From Bacillota bacterium (GTDB lineage Bacteria > Bacillota > Clostridia > Christensenellales > SZUA-584), in the NCBI GenBank assembly GCA_023415795.1, contig JAEZJG010000024.1, positions 44,293-108,292 on the forward strand: a DNA stretch of 64,000 bases, read 5' to 3'. Below, in pieces: positions 41,239-50,466 of the stretch. A program made the position numbers and the translations under genes. Below the pieces are notes generated by a model. The model searched no databases. It was not told the origin of the DNA and saw nothing but the letters and a program-made list of their open reading frames with translations. Numbering within the stretch: position 1 is the stretch's first letter; each line of letters begins with the position of its first letter.

Positions 41239-42249
41239 TCAATTGGATATAGCATCCTCAGAATCATTTCCTATTCCTGAAAGCGGAAAAGTACCTGCAA
41301 AGTATTCGCGTAAGTTCTTGTTTAGTGTGGTTTTTAAAACTGCATCTGTGTAATCTGTAAAGATTGAATGCGCGCGAGACGCCCATGTTTCTATGTAATC
41401 TTTGAATAACAAAATATCTTCTGGATTGCGCAAATAATATCTAATACCGTTTTTGACTACTTCTGGAGCTACTCCATCCGAAGCAATAATTTCTTTTGAG
41501 AATAAAAAATAGCCCTTTTGCAATTTTCCGAACTTTAAAAAGGATCTAAAATATTGCAAGTGTAAAAAGGACGACCTCGATACTCGCAAAAGGTCAGCGT
41601 TAATGCAAATACTATCAAGCATTGTCCGAATCTGACATAACAATTTCTTTTCAAAAACATCAAGCATTCCAACAATATCAACCTCGCATAACGCCAGAAA
41701 ATTGCCAGCATGGTAATCCTCTGCCGACATTTCAATGCCCAAATGCAGAAAGTGATTCATGATGTTGGCACACCCGCATGCATCATCTAGTGAAAAGTGA
41801 TGATTCGCAATCGGAAACCCTAAATGCTCACACACATCAATTAGCCTAACTTTATCAATTGATAAATGCTTTCGAGAAATCTTCATAGTGCAGTACGTTT
41901 TAATTGACGGAAAATCTAAGTTGTAGCGATCCGCTGCTCTTCTTAAAACATTAATATCAAAAGATACATTATGGCATACAACAGGATACTCAGAAATGAT
42001 GGACACTATTTCAGGCCATATTTCTGGGAATGTCGGGGCATCTTTAACAATCTCGGGCGTAATTTTATGCAATTTCACCGCTATGGGATTAAACCGCTCA
42101 ATTTCCGGGTTAATAAGAAGATGCTTTTCCTTTACAGCATTGTAATTTATCATAATAACGTAGGCAATGGAACACGGTGCAGAATTAGCATAATCAGCCG
42201 TTTCAATATCTAAGGCCACAAACCCGTCTAAAACGTTTATTTGTTTCAT
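41239..42249 (-). CDS. DnaQ-like 3'-5' exonuclease domain protein
   Basis: A 336-residue protein. The N-terminal half is a DEDDh exonuclease: DIETAD (Exo I, about 14-19), HNVSFDINVL (Exo II, about 93-102) and HFSLDDACGCANI (Exo III). The C-terminal half (180-336) has no family I recognise; it is helical with an LREYFAGTFPLSG end. It would degrade single-stranded DNA or RNA ends. GAGGTG stands upstream of two close ATG codons; the one at 42249 has better spacing. It lies at the right end of the element, transcribed inward. Confidence 0.85.
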   Translation of the reverse strand: MKQINVLDGFVALDIETADYANSAPCSIAYVIMINYNAVKEKHLLINPEIERFNPIAVKLHKITPEIVKDAPTFPEIWPEIVSIISEYPVVCHNVSFDINVLRRAADRYNLDFPSIKTYCTMKISRKHLSIDKVRLIDVCEHLGFPIANHHFSLDDACGCANIMNHFLHLGIEMSAEDYHAGNFLALCEVDIVGMLDVFEKKLLCQIRTMLDSICINADLLRVSRSSFLHLQYFRSFLKFGKLQKGYFLFSKEIIASDGVAPEVVKNGIRYYLRNPEDILLFKDYIETWASRAHSIFTDYTDAVLKTTLNKNLREYFAGTFPLSGIGNDSEDAISN

Positions 42250-42657
42250 ACCCATAACACCTCTCATATATTTATTACAACCTCTAAAAACCACATTAAA
42301 CGGCTTCAGCCCCAACTAACCGAAAGATGTATCACAAATATCTCTGCGTTCAGAAGTTTACGGCACAGACAAAATGGATACTTGAGTTTATTTAGTTAAT
42401 TATACCATGTTTGTTAGCATTCTGCAAAATGCCATCTGAGTTTTAAGGTGGAATAATGCAACAAAAAATTGAATAATTCAATAAGTATCTTTCTTGGCAC
42501 ATCGAAAATATACTGCATTTTTACTGCATAAGAAGCAGTATAATATCATAAACAGTGGAAAATTTGATACATAAAAGAACCGTTGGAATACATCAAAAAA
42601 GCTTTAAATAGGCGTTTTCTGCATCAACACGGGGGTGTCGCGTTTCATAGATTATAC
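42250..42657. other. Gene-free right end of the element
   Basis: AT-rich, no supported gene. It contains the upstream region of the exonuclease gene and the right arm repeat at 42511-42529, followed by an inverted GAAGCAGTA. Confidence 0.5.
42511..42529. repeat. Right arm-type repeat
   Basis: The same 19 bp as at 30501-30519, 128 bases inside attR, in the same orientation. Confidence 0.7.
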
Positions 42658-42704
42658 GACTACGAATCAAAAGGTCGTGGGTTCGAATCCCCCCGGGCAC
42701 GCCA
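42658..42704 (+). repeat. attR: 47-bp direct repeat, distal copy of the tRNA end
   Basis: Identical to 30371-30417. Only the 3' part of the tRNA is present, so it is not a second tRNA gene. Confidence 0.95.
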
Positions 42705-42705
42705 C

Positions 42706-42737
42706 AAAAAAAGCTACTCATTTTGGGTAGCTTTTTC
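42706..42737 (+). terminator. Original terminator of tRNA-Arg, displaced by the element
   Basis: AAAAAGCTACTC pairs with GGGTAGCTTTTT around ATTTT, and TCTATAAT follows. It abuts attR, as expected if the island inserted between the tRNA and its terminator. Confidence 0.75.
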
Positions 42738-42829
42738 TATAATATCGGCAAGGTTTGAAATGTCTCCATATACGAATTTAACTTGTTCCAACCATGGAGT
42801 CGAATATAGTGTTATATATCATGTGGTGA

Positions 42830-43930
42830 CTATTTTTGTTTGTACTTATATACGACTCGGCTCTTCTCATTAATAGCATTTGGATTTGATATTTCCTTTC
42901 TTATATCTTGCCAGGGGGACCATTCGCCCCATTTTTCAGTACCATTTATATAACGAAAACGATTTTCAATTTGAATGTCGTTAGTGTTTCCTGAATAAAA
43001 ACCTATAGTCCAATCAGACCAAGATCCCCATTTCCAGTAATGGTAAGTTGTTGTGACACTCCGTTTTCTATAGCCATAATGATTAACAGCCACATCATTA
43101 TACTTTGAGGAATTAATATACCATCTACAAGAATCCATATTACTTGGTTCCGCGGAGTCTCCTATTATTTTGTAACCGTCTTCATAGGCATAGATTTGAC
43201 TAGGTGTGACATCGTTTCTATAGTAATTCTCATGATACCAACCCGTACATTGAGATCTATATGTAGCGTTTGGTTGTGCAGACCATCTCCACGTTGAATT
43301 GTAGCGGTATACATTGGTTGTCAAGTCATATTTACTAACCTCCTTGTTGGATGTCGTCCATGTTTCGGGCTTTACCTCAAAAGTAGCTGTGGAGTCAGGA
43401 GGAGTGCCTTCAATTATATCACTCCAATTGCCATAGGCTTTTGACGGATCTCCATATTGCGTCCACTCAGCTAAGTTGGGATCAGGACTATCTTGATAAA
43501 CTTTTGCAGAAACTCTATATTGCTGCTCCATTTGAATGATGTTCTCACCCATTGGAAGACTAGATTGCCACTCTGACCAATCGCTTGTTTCCATACTTAA
43601 TTGTTGATACGCATATTGGGTTTTTGTGATTATATCGAATGATGATGCATTAACGCCTGTTGGTAGGTCGGTAACCCAATCAGACCAATCGGTTGATGTA
43701 GATCCTAATGTGGAATCTTCTGTTAGCTGTAATGTTGGATTCAATGTAGGTCCAGGTGGTGGCGTGTTATCCTCTCCACCTGGTATGATGGGTCTGTCAT
43801 AAAAAAATAATAAGGTCGCAGCTATTAGAGAGACAAAAAAGGTTATAATGACTAATTTCCATTTCTTTGATATAATATATTCAGCTATACTAATTATGAA
43901 ACCAGCGATAAATGTAATTAAACTGGCCAT
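42830..43930 (-). CDS. Membrane-anchored extracellular protein with W-S-x-W repeats
   Basis: A 366-residue protein. Two N-terminal hydrophobic helices (about 4-20 and 25-43) are followed by a Pro-rich linker and an external region with repeated Trp motifs (DWSDWVTDLPTG, DWSEWQSSLPMG, YGNWSDI, GSWSDWTIG, GEWSPW). The spacing recalls thrombospondin-1-like or SUS-type Trp ladders but lacks the Cys pattern. GGAG lies 7 bases before the ATG at 43930; an upstream in-frame ATG at 43966 has no ribosome site. It stands just outside attR and is AT-rich compared with its chromosomal neighbours. Function unknown; a surface adhesin is conceivable. Confidence 0.72.
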   Translation of the reverse strand: MASLITFIAGFIISIAEYIISKKWKLVIITFFVSLIAATLLFFYDRPIIPGGEDNTPPPGPTLNPTLQLTEDSTLGSTSTDWSDWVTDLPTGVNASSFDIITKTQYAYQQLSMETSDWSEWQSSLPMGENIIQMEQQYRVSAKVYQDSPDPNLAEWTQYGDPSKAYGNWSDIIEGTPPDSTATFEVKPETWTTSNKEVSKYDLTTNVYRYNSTWRWSAQPNATYRSQCTGWYHENYYRNDVTPSQIYAYEDGYKIIGDSAEPSNMDSCRWYINSSKYNDVAVNHYGYRKRSVTTTYHYWKWGSWSDWTIGFYSGNTNDIQIENRFRYINGTEKWGEWSPWQDIRKEISNPNAINEKSRVVYKYKQK

Positions 43931-44203
43931 TGAAATTCTCCATAATATATCATATATAGAACGCATCTATGGTAGCATAAAATGATATTTTATGTCAAAT
44001 TTAATCGTGTTAGTTAATTATTCAAATTAACCATTCAATTTATCGCAACAAATCATATTAGTTTGTATTAGGTTTATTAATAACAATGAGGTGCGATAAA
44101 CGCATCATAAGCAAAGGTTTCGGATTTTTTATTGCCCAATGAACTGTTGCCAATCTATAATACTAAGTGGGAAGAATAACAAATACCATATTGGAGAATG
44201 GGT

Positions 44204-45211
44204 ATGAGCGATTGGAAAAGCGTTCTGAAAGCAGACCCCACGGATTGGCTGCTGGAACATGCAAATCCCTCCGTGCGTTATTTGACATTAACAAATATTT
44301 TGGAACTGCCGGAGGATGACCAGCAGGTGCAGGAGGCTAAGCGCAAGATCATGCAAATGGGTATTGTGCCCGAGATGCTTAGCCGCATGACGGAGCCTGA
44401 ATACATTGAAACCTATCCGCGGTTCTACCCCTACAAATATAAGGGACTTGTTTGGTCTCTTATAACGCTGGCGGAGCTGGGTGCGGAGGCAACGCCGCAA
44501 ATCAAAGAGCTGTGCGAGTACATGTTTGAAAATTCACAGGAGCACAAATATTTCGGTTTTTCCCAGACCAGGGCTGTTAAGTCGGGCGGCGGCAGGGTGT
44601 CTGAGGTTATTCCTTGCTTGACGGGGAATATGGTGTGGAGCCTGATACATTTTGGTTATTTGAACGACCCTCGTCTGCAAAACAGCATTCAGTGGTTTCC
44701 GCAGTTTATGCGATACAATGACGGCGTGGCAGAAGACCCGCAGATACCGCCGCACGCAAACAATGAGATGTGCTGGGGCTCGCACACCTGCCTGATGGGG
44801 GTGGTCAAGGCGCTCAAGGCATTAAGCGCTCTTCCCGAAGAAATGAGGACAGCGGAAATAAACGACACGATTCAAAGAGGCGCAGAGTTTATACTAAAGC
44901 ATCATATATATAAGCGAAGTCATGATCTGACGAAAAAGTCCAAACCAGGTTGGCTCCGTTTTGGATTTCCTTTGATGTATCAGACTGATGTTCTGGAGAT
45001 ACTGTATGTGCTGACCAAACTGGGTTTTAAGGACAGCCGGATGGCCGACGCTATAAATATCGTTATCCAAAAACAGGACGACACAGGCCGATGGAGAGCT
45101 GATAACACCTATAACAGTGACCGGCTGCTGGTACCAATTAGCCAACGCGGCGTACCGAGTAAATGGATCACGTTAAGAGTGATGAGCGTCTTGAAAAGTT
45201 ATTATCGGTAA
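44204..45211 (+). CDS. Prenyltransferase/squalene-cyclase-like alpha-alpha toroid protein
   Basis: A 335-residue cytosolic protein. Repeated helical pairs with aromatic and Gly turns (DWLLEHANPSVRYLTLTNIL, LTGNMVWSLIHFGYL, CWGSHTCLMGVVKALKAL, GWLRFGFPLMYQTDVLEIL, DDTGRWRADNTY) match the terpenoid cyclase/protein prenyltransferase toroid fold. Similar bacterial proteins carry vague names and have no known reaction; the QW/DxDD cyclase motif is not visible. GGAG lies 7 bases before the ATG at 44204. The DUF4256 gene follows 48 bases later in the same direction. Confidence 0.7.
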   Translation: MSDWKSVLKADPTDWLLEHANPSVRYLTLTNILELPEDDQQVQEAKRKIMQMGIVPEMLSRMTEPEYIETYPRFYPYKYKGLVWSLITLAELGAEATPQIKELCEYMFENSQEHKYFGFSQTRAVKSGGGRVSEVIPCLTGNMVWSLIHFGYLNDPRLQNSIQWFPQFMRYNDGVAEDPQIPPHANNEMCWGSHTCLMGVVKALKALSALPEEMRTAEINDTIQRGAEFILKHHIYKRSHDLTKKSKPGWLRFGFPLMYQTDVLEILYVLTKLGFKDSRMADAINIVIQKQDDTGRWRADNTYNSDRLLVPISQRGVPSKWITLRVMSVLKSYYR

Positions 45212-45259
45212 CCATAATGAGACTGTGTGTATAAATACGCAAGATGAAAGGAGCTGGAC

Positions 45260-45817
45260 ATGACTTTGAATTTGACGGTACAACAGACGCAAGAGCTTTT
45301 TGCGGTGCTTAAGGCGCGGTTCGACAGCAATATGCATCGGCATTTGGGTGTTGAGTGGACGGCGGTGCAGGCGCGGCTAGAGGCTATGCCGGAAAAGCTG
45401 AGGATGCTGAACGAAATGGAGCGAACCGGCGGCGAACCGGATGTCGTTGTTTTGGAGCATGCTGCGGGTGAATACAGCTTTGTGGACTGTTCACAAGAGA
45501 GCCCTGCGGGGCGCAGAAGTCTGTGCTATGATCGGGCAGCCTTGGACGCACGCAAAAACAATAAGCCGGTCGGCACTGCGGTAGAAGGCGCGGCGGCTAT
45601 GGGTGCTCATCTGCTGACAGAGGAACAATATCAGCGACTGCAAGGGCTGGATAGTTTCGATCTGAAAACCTCCAGCTGGCTGGCGACGCCACCAGAGGTA
45701 CGCAGACTGGGCGGTGCGCTGTTCGGTGACCGGCGGTATAACCGCGTATTTGTGTATCACAACGGCGCAGATTCATATTATGCAGTACGAGGCTTTCGGT
45801 GCATATTAAGCATATAA
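45260..45817 (+). CDS. DUF4256 family protein
   Basis: A 185-residue soluble protein matching DUF4256 over its whole length: ELFAVLKARFDSNMHRH and WTAVQARLEAMPEKLRMLNEME at the start, VDCSQESPAGRRSLCYDRAAL in the middle, AMGAHLLTEEQYQRLQ, and SSWLATPPEVRRLGGALFG followed by RVFVYHNGADSYYAVRGFRC at the end. The function is unknown. AAAGGAG lies 8 bases before the ATG. It may be co-transcribed with the toroid protein gene. Confidence 0.88.
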   Translation: MTLNLTVQQTQELFAVLKARFDSNMHRHLGVEWTAVQARLEAMPEKLRMLNEMERTGGEPDVVVLEHAAGEYSFVDCSQESPAGRRSLCYDRAALDARKNNKPVGTAVEGAAAMGAHLLTEEQYQRLQGLDSFDLKTSSWLATPPEVRRLGGALFGDRRYNRVFVYHNGADSYYAVRGFRCILSI

Positions 45818-46333
45818 TAATCTCGAAACGCCACAGGAAGCTTATCCAGAGCTGATTGGATATGCCTGTTATATTTATGACAGTATATACAGGTGTCGAT
45901 TGTGTATGCTTATAAGTAAGACAATATAATGCTCAATACCAAAAAAATGATGTGAGAATACAACGGAAAAACAATTTAATGCTAACAAAAAAGAGATCTT
46001 TCATTTTAAGAAATAGAGTTTAATATAAACACTCAATTATCAATCCATTAGCAAAACAAGCTATGTAAACGGTCATAAACAGCCTGGAAATTGTACCGGT
46101 CTGTACAAATGAAAAATTATGTAGCTTTCTGTTTGGATAACGCAGCCGCCAAACAGGGAATATATTATCAGACAAGAAAATCCAGTGAATATTTTATTTA
46201 ACAATAAAATGCTGTTGTGACAGCTTGCGAGAGCAGGCGGACAATTTAGCGCTTATGCACCTTAATTTAGGCTATTCATCGTAAATGCGTTAACAGCTAA
46301 CATGGGACTATCAAAAATAAGGAGGAACCCCAG
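45818..46333 (+). promoter_or_regulatory. 516-base control region of the sugar-uptake locus
   Basis: No gene is visible. At 46064-46077 TGTAAACGGTCATA matches the CcpA cre consensus with one mismatch. At 46091-46108 TTGTAC-CGGTCT-GTACAA is a perfect inverted repeat and a candidate site for the locus regulator. The ribosome site AAGGAGG lies at 46320-46326. No clear promoter hexamers can be fixed by eye. Confidence 0.5.
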
Positions 46334-47479
46334 ATGTCTAAGAAACTTGGCATCCTTTTGTTGGCTCTCGTCATGATCGCTACAATGTTCGTAGCTTGTA
46401 AAGCTCCCGAAGCTCCTGCTGCTACGGAAGCTCCCGTTGCTACGGAAGCTCCCGTTGCTACGGAAGCTCCCACTCCTGCTGCTGAAGAAGTGCTCGTCGG
46501 CGTTACAATGCCCACGAAGTCTCTGCAGAGATGGAATGAAGACGGCGCCAATGTGAAGGCTGCCCTGGAAGCCGAAGGCTACAAGGTTGACCTGCAGTAT
46601 GCCGACAACAAACAGGATGCGCAGAACAGCCAGATCGAAAACCAGATCACCATGGGCTGCAAGCTCCTTGTGATCGCCTCTATCGATGGCGGCGCGCTGG
46701 GCGGCGTTCTGGAACAGGCGAAAGCGGCTAACATTCCGGTTATCGCTTATGACCGTCTGATCACCAACACTGACAAGTGCGATTACTATGCCACGTTCGA
46801 TAACTACGGCGTTGGCAAAATGCAGGGCGAGTTCATCGAGAAGGCTCTTGGCCTGAAAGATGGAGCAACCGGCCCCTTCACAATGGAGTGCTTCGCGGGT
46901 GACCCCGGCGACAACAATGCGACTCTGTTCAATAAGGGCGCTATGGACGTTCTGCAGAAATACATCGACAGCAAAGTGCTGGTTGTGAAGTCTGGCCAGA
47001 CTGCTCAGGAGCAGATTGCTATCGTCGCTTGGGACAGCGGTACAGCTCAGGCCAGAATGGACAACCTGCTGACCGGTTACTATGCTGACGAAAACATCGA
47101 CGTAGTTCTCTCGCCGAACGACAGCTTGGCGCAGGGCATCGTGGCTTCTCTGAAGGCTGCTGGTTACGGCACCGAAGATAAGCCCTATCCGGTCATCACC
47201 GGTCAGGACTGCGACAAGATCAGCGTTGGCCAGATCATCCGCGGCGAGCAGTCGATGTCCATCTTCAAGGACACCCGTGTGCTGGCACAGCAGGTTATCG
47301 CAATGGCTAAGGCTATCCTTGCTGGCGAAGAAGTTCCGGTAAATGCCGAATATGACAACGGCAAGATCTCCGTTCCGTCCTTCAACTGCGAAATCCAGTT
47401 TGCTGACAAGAACAACTGGAAGGCACTGTTGGTTGACAGCGGCTACTATCAGCTGTCTGACATCCCGGATGCTGAATAA
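46334..47479 (+). CDS. chvE: ChvE-like sugar-binding lipoprotein of a multiple-monosaccharide ABC transporter
   Basis: A 381-residue exported lipoprotein. The signal peptide ends at the lipobox VACK (Cys 21), followed by a linker of ATEAPV repeats (24-46). The type I periplasmic-binding fold carries family marks VGVTMPTKSLQRWNEDG, QYADNKQDAQNSQIENQI, PVIAYDRLITNTD and VITGQDCDKISVGQI. ChvE proteins bind xylose, arabinose, glucose or galactose. AAGGAGG lies 7 bases before the ATG. A strong terminator follows the gene, so the binding protein can be made in excess over the ABC subunits downstream. Confidence 0.93.
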   Translation: MSKKLGILLLALVMIATMFVACKAPEAPAATEAPVATEAPVATEAPTPAAEEVLVGVTMPTKSLQRWNEDGANVKAALEAEGYKVDLQYADNKQDAQNSQIENQITMGCKLLVIASIDGGALGGVLEQAKAANIPVIAYDRLITNTDKCDYYATFDNYGVGKMQGEFIEKALGLKDGATGPFTMECFAGDPGDNNATLFNKGAMDVLQKYIDSKVLVVKSGQTAQEQIAIVAWDSGTAQARMDNLLTGYYADENIDVVLSPNDSLAQGIVASLKAAGYGTEDKPYPVITGQDCDKISVGQIIRGEQSMSIFKDTRVLAQQVIAMAKAILAGEEVPVNAEYDNGKISVPSFNCEIQFADKNNWKALLVDSGYYQLSDIPDAE

Positions 47480-47494
47480 GTCTTAAGCTTTGTG

Positions 47495-47526
47495 AAAATG
47501 GCGGCAGCCTTGCTGCCGCCATTTTT
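47495..47526 (+). terminator. Intrinsic terminator between chvE and mmsA
   Basis: AAAATGGCGGCAG pairs with CTGCCGCCATTTT, a 13-bp stem running into TTTTC. Confidence 0.88.
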
Positions 47527-47583
47527 CATACAGGTCTCTTATGATCAGAGACGATTGAAGAGGCTAGCAAAAATATGGGGTTC

Positions 47584-47611
47584 CTGACAAAAAGCCGACA
47601 GGCTTTATAGT
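47584..47611 (+). promoter_or_regulatory. Possible promoter of mmsA
   Basis: CTGACA at 47584-47589, a 16-base spacer and TATAGT at 47606-47611. It would allow ABC subunit expression independent of the terminator upstream. Confidence 0.45.
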
Positions 47612-47670
47612 AGGGTATTGATTATATTAGAAGGATTAGCTTTAAGTTAAGATAAGCAAGGAGTGGTCGC

Positions 47671-49221
47671 ATGTCGGAATACATCCTGAAAATGGAGAAC
47701 ATCACAAAAGAATTCCCAGGCGTCAAAGCTCTGCAGGACGTTACCTTTCAGGTTAAAAGAGGGGAGATCCATGCGCTGGTTGGTGAAAACGGCGCAGGTA
47801 AATCCACGCTGATGAGCGTACTCAGCGGGATTCACCCATTTGGTTCATATAGCGGAGACATCATATTTAACGAATCGGTATGCAGATTCAACAACATTCG
47901 AGAAAGCGAAGCGGCGGGTATCGCCATTATCCATCAGGAGCTTGCGCTCAGCCCATATCTCACGATTGCGGAGAATATTTTCCTTGGCAATGAAAGAGCG
48001 ACGGGCGGCGTAATCAACTGGGATGAAACCAATGAGAAGGCCAAAAAGCTTATGGCGCAAGTGGGCCTCAAAGAAAAGTATTCAACACTTGTTAAGGATA
48101 TAGGCGTTGGTAAGCAGCAGCTGGTGGAGATCGCTAAGGCACTGTCCAAAAATTGTGAGCTGTTGATACTTGACGAGCCGACCGCCGCCCTCAACGATGA
48201 TGACTCGGATAACCTGCTGGAGCTTTTAAAAACGTTGAACACAGAGCAGGGTATCACCTGTATCATCATTTCGCATAAGCTTCACGAGGTCATAAAGATA
48301 TCCAACAACATCACGGTGCTGCGCGACGGCAGAACCATCGAAACGCTGGACAACAGTGTGTCAGTCAGTGAAAGCCGCATCATCAAGGGCATGGTGGGGC
48401 GTGAGCTGCAGGATCGGTTCCCGAGACATCGAGCTAAAATCGGCGAGATCGGTTTTGAGGTGAAGGATTGGGTGGTGTACGATCCGCTCAACGAAGAGCG
48501 TAAAGTAATTGATCACGTGGACATCAATGTGCGCAAGGGTGAAATAGTCGGGTTGGCCGGATTGATGGGCGCAGGGCGCACAGAGCTGGCCATGAGCATC
48601 TTTGGTCGTTCATATGGCAAAAAGATAAGCGGTCATATCATCAAGGATGGCAAGGAGTTGGTGCTGCATCGGGTGAATCAGGCAATAGAAAATGGTATTG
48701 CCTACGTGACTGAAGATAGAAAAACCGCGGGTCTGGTTTTGATTCAGGATATTAAATGGAATATTACATTATCCAGGCTTAAAAAGGTTCACAGGTTTAT
48801 GACAAATGAAGATGAGGAGATATTGATCGGTAAGGACTACCGCGACAAGCTCAATATTAAATCCTCCAGCGTGTTTCAACGGGTGGGCAATCTGTCGGGC
48901 GGCAACCAACAAAAGGTGGTGCTCTCCAAATGGATTTTTGCCGATCCGGACGTACTGATACTTGATGAACCGACGCGCGGCATCGACGTGGGTGCCAAAT
49001 ACGAAATCTACAAGATCATCATCCAGCTGGCTGAGGCCGGCAAATGCGTGATCATGATATCGTCGGAGCTGCCGGAAATATTGGGCATAACCGACCGCCT
49101 CTATATTATGAACGAGGGGCGCATCGTCGGCGAGATGCAGGCCAACGAGGCAACTCAGGAGGGCATCATGTCCACGATTATTCAAAGTTCTGCTGAAGGC
49201 AACAGGGGGATTATGAAATGA
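47671..49221 (+). CDS. mmsA: Multiple-monosaccharide ABC transporter ATPase (GguA/MmsA)
   Basis: A 516-residue double ATPase of the carbohydrate uptake-2 type. The first cassette has Walker A GENGAGKST (near 39-47), the signature-like VGKQQLVEIAKAL and Walker B LLILDEPTAA. The second has the degenerate Walker A GLMGAGRTEL, LSGGNQQKVVLSKW and LILDEPTRGIDVG. It powers sugar import together with MmsB and the ChvE-like binding protein. AAGGAG precedes the ATG at 47671. The stop overlaps the mmsB start by four bases (ATGA). Confidence 0.95.
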   Translation: MSEYILKMENITKEFPGVKALQDVTFQVKRGEIHALVGENGAGKSTLMSVLSGIHPFGSYSGDIIFNESVCRFNNIRESEAAGIAIIHQELALSPYLTIAENIFLGNERATGGVINWDETNEKAKKLMAQVGLKEKYSTLVKDIGVGKQQLVEIAKALSKNCELLILDEPTAALNDDDSDNLLELLKTLNTEQGITCIIISHKLHEVIKISNNITVLRDGRTIETLDNSVSVSESRIIKGMVGRELQDRFPRHRAKIGEIGFEVKDWVVYDPLNEERKVIDHVDINVRKGEIVGLAGLMGAGRTELAMSIFGRSYGKKISGHIIKDGKELVLHRVNQAIENGIAYVTEDRKTAGLVLIQDIKWNITLSRLKKVHRFMTNEDEEILIGKDYRDKLNIKSSSVFQRVGNLSGGNQQKVVLSKWIFADPDVLILDEPTRGIDVGAKYEIYKIIIQLAEAGKCVIMISSELPEILGITDRLYIMNEGRIVGEMQANEATQEGIMSTIIQSSAEGNRGIMK

Positions 49222-50441
49222 ATAAAATTAAAGATTTTGCAAGCCGTAACATGCGGCAATACGCAATGCTGGGAGCACTCATCTTCATCATGTTGATATT
49301 CGGTTTGCTGACAGAGGGCAAACTGATATGGCCAAGAAACATTTCGATGCTGATTCGTCAGAACAGCTACGTGTTGATCCTTGCTATTGGCATGATGCTG
49401 TGCATACTGACGGGCGGTAATATCGACCTTTCTGTCGGTTCGCTGGTTGCGCTGGTCAGCGCTATGTCTGGCCTGTTGGCGACTACGCTGGGCTGGCCCG
49501 CGTGGATTGCAATCATACTCAGCGTGATAACCGGTTTGCTGGCCGGCATTTGGCAGGGCTTCTGGATTGCGTTCGTAAAGGTGCCGCCGTTCATCACCAC
49601 GCTTTCAGGCATGCTGGTGTTCCGCGGTATTAACAACATCATTTTGGATGGTCAGACGCTGCCGCTACCGCAGCTGTATGTGACCATCGGCGCAGGCTCC
49701 GTGCCTGATTTTGCTCCGAAGACCGTTCCTGATTTTCTGCACATCGGGGATCTGCTTAAATTGCAGAATAAGCCTGAATTTATTAATGTGACTACACTCG
49801 TTGTTGGCTTAGTACTGTCTGTTATCTATGTGATCTATCTGTTCATTAACAGAAAGAGCAAGCTGGCAAAGGGTTATGAGGTGCCTTCCTTCGGAGCTGT
49901 CGTCGGCAAAGCTGTTGGCGTCTTTATCATCGTCAATATCTTCTTCTACTGGCTCGCTATGGACGAGGGCATTCCGATCATGTTGATTATACTGGCTGTA
50001 TTGTTTGCGATCTATACGTTTATAGCCACTAAGACGATACCGGGGCGGCACCTTTACGCGCTGGGCGGCAACGCAAAGGCGGCAGAGTTGTCGGGTGTTA
50101 ACATCCGCAAGATGATGTTCCTCGTATACGCAAACATGGGTCTGCTGGCGGCGGTTGCCGGCATTGTGACGGCGGGTCGCTCCAACTCCGCGTCGCCCAA
50201 CGTGGGCATGAACTTCGAATTGGATGCTATCGGCGCGTGCTTCATCGGTGGTGCGTCCGCTTACGGCGGCATCGGCACTATCTGGGGCGCGATGATCGGC
50301 GGTCTGATCATGGGCGTTATGAACAACGGTATGATTATGATAGGCATGGACGTTTTCATGCAGTCTATTGCCAAGGGCCTGATCGTGCTGTTGGCAGTGG
50401 CATTCGATACATTTACCAAAGCGAAATCCAGAGCAAGATAG
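49218..50441 (+). CDS. mmsB: Multiple-monosaccharide ABC transporter permease (GguB/MmsB)
   Basis: A 407-residue permease with about ten hydrophobic helices. Family marks are LTGGNIDLSVGSLVALVSA near residue 70, KVPPFITTLSGMLVFRGI, the long external loop (LPQLYVTIGAGSVPDF) typical of GguB, and ALGGNAKAAELSGVNIRKM, the cytosolic EAA-like coupling loop. GAYIGGASAYGGIGTIWGA-type sequence near the end is conserved in RbsC-like permeases. Its start overlaps mmsA. Downstream, a hairpin at 50467 separates it from the sensor genes. Confidence 0.95.
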   Translation: MNKIKDFASRNMRQYAMLGALIFIMLIFGLLTEGKLIWPRNISMLIRQNSYVLILAIGMMLCILTGGNIDLSVGSLVALVSAMSGLLATTLGWPAWIAIILSVITGLLAGIWQGFWIAFVKVPPFITTLSGMLVFRGINNIILDGQTLPLPQLYVTIGAGSVPDFAPKTVPDFLHIGDLLKLQNKPEFINVTTLVVGLVLSVIYVIYLFINRKSKLAKGYEVPSFGAVVGKAVGVFIIVNIFFYWLAMDEGIPIMLIILAVLFAIYTFIATKTIPGRHLYALGGNAKAAELSGVNIRKMMFLVYANMGLLAAVAGIVTAGRSNSASPNVGMNFELDAIGACFIGGASAYGGIGTIWGAMIGGLIMGVMNNGMIMIGMDVFMQSIAKGLIVLLAVAFDTFTKAKSRAR

Positions 50442-50466
50442 ACTTTCTTTCATCCCTCCATAGGAC

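Larger units (their letters stand above)
30418..42704. mobile_element. 12.3 kb integrated island resembling a phage satellite (PICI-like)
   Basis: The element is bounded by perfect 47-bp tRNA-derived repeats. Order: tyrosine integrase, xis-like HTH genes, BRCT protein and CI-like repressor on the minus strand; then on the plus strand small HTH regulators, primase, D5 helicase and an origin-like site. This is the plan known for Gram-positive phage-inducible chromosomal islands (SaPI, EfCIV583: int, stl, str, xis, pri-rep, ori). No capsid, portal, terminase or conjugation genes are present. A tape-measure gene interrupts the primase. Helper interaction genes are not recognisable, so 'satellite' is inference; a decayed prophage is the alternative. 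Confidence 0.8.

Noticed and set aside
42658..42704. Second tRNA-Arg gene
   Set aside because: Only the 3' 47 bases are present; acceptor 5' strand and D arm are missing.
30418..42704. Element considered as an integrative conjugative element
   Set aside because: No relaxase, coupling protein or type IV secretion gene is present.
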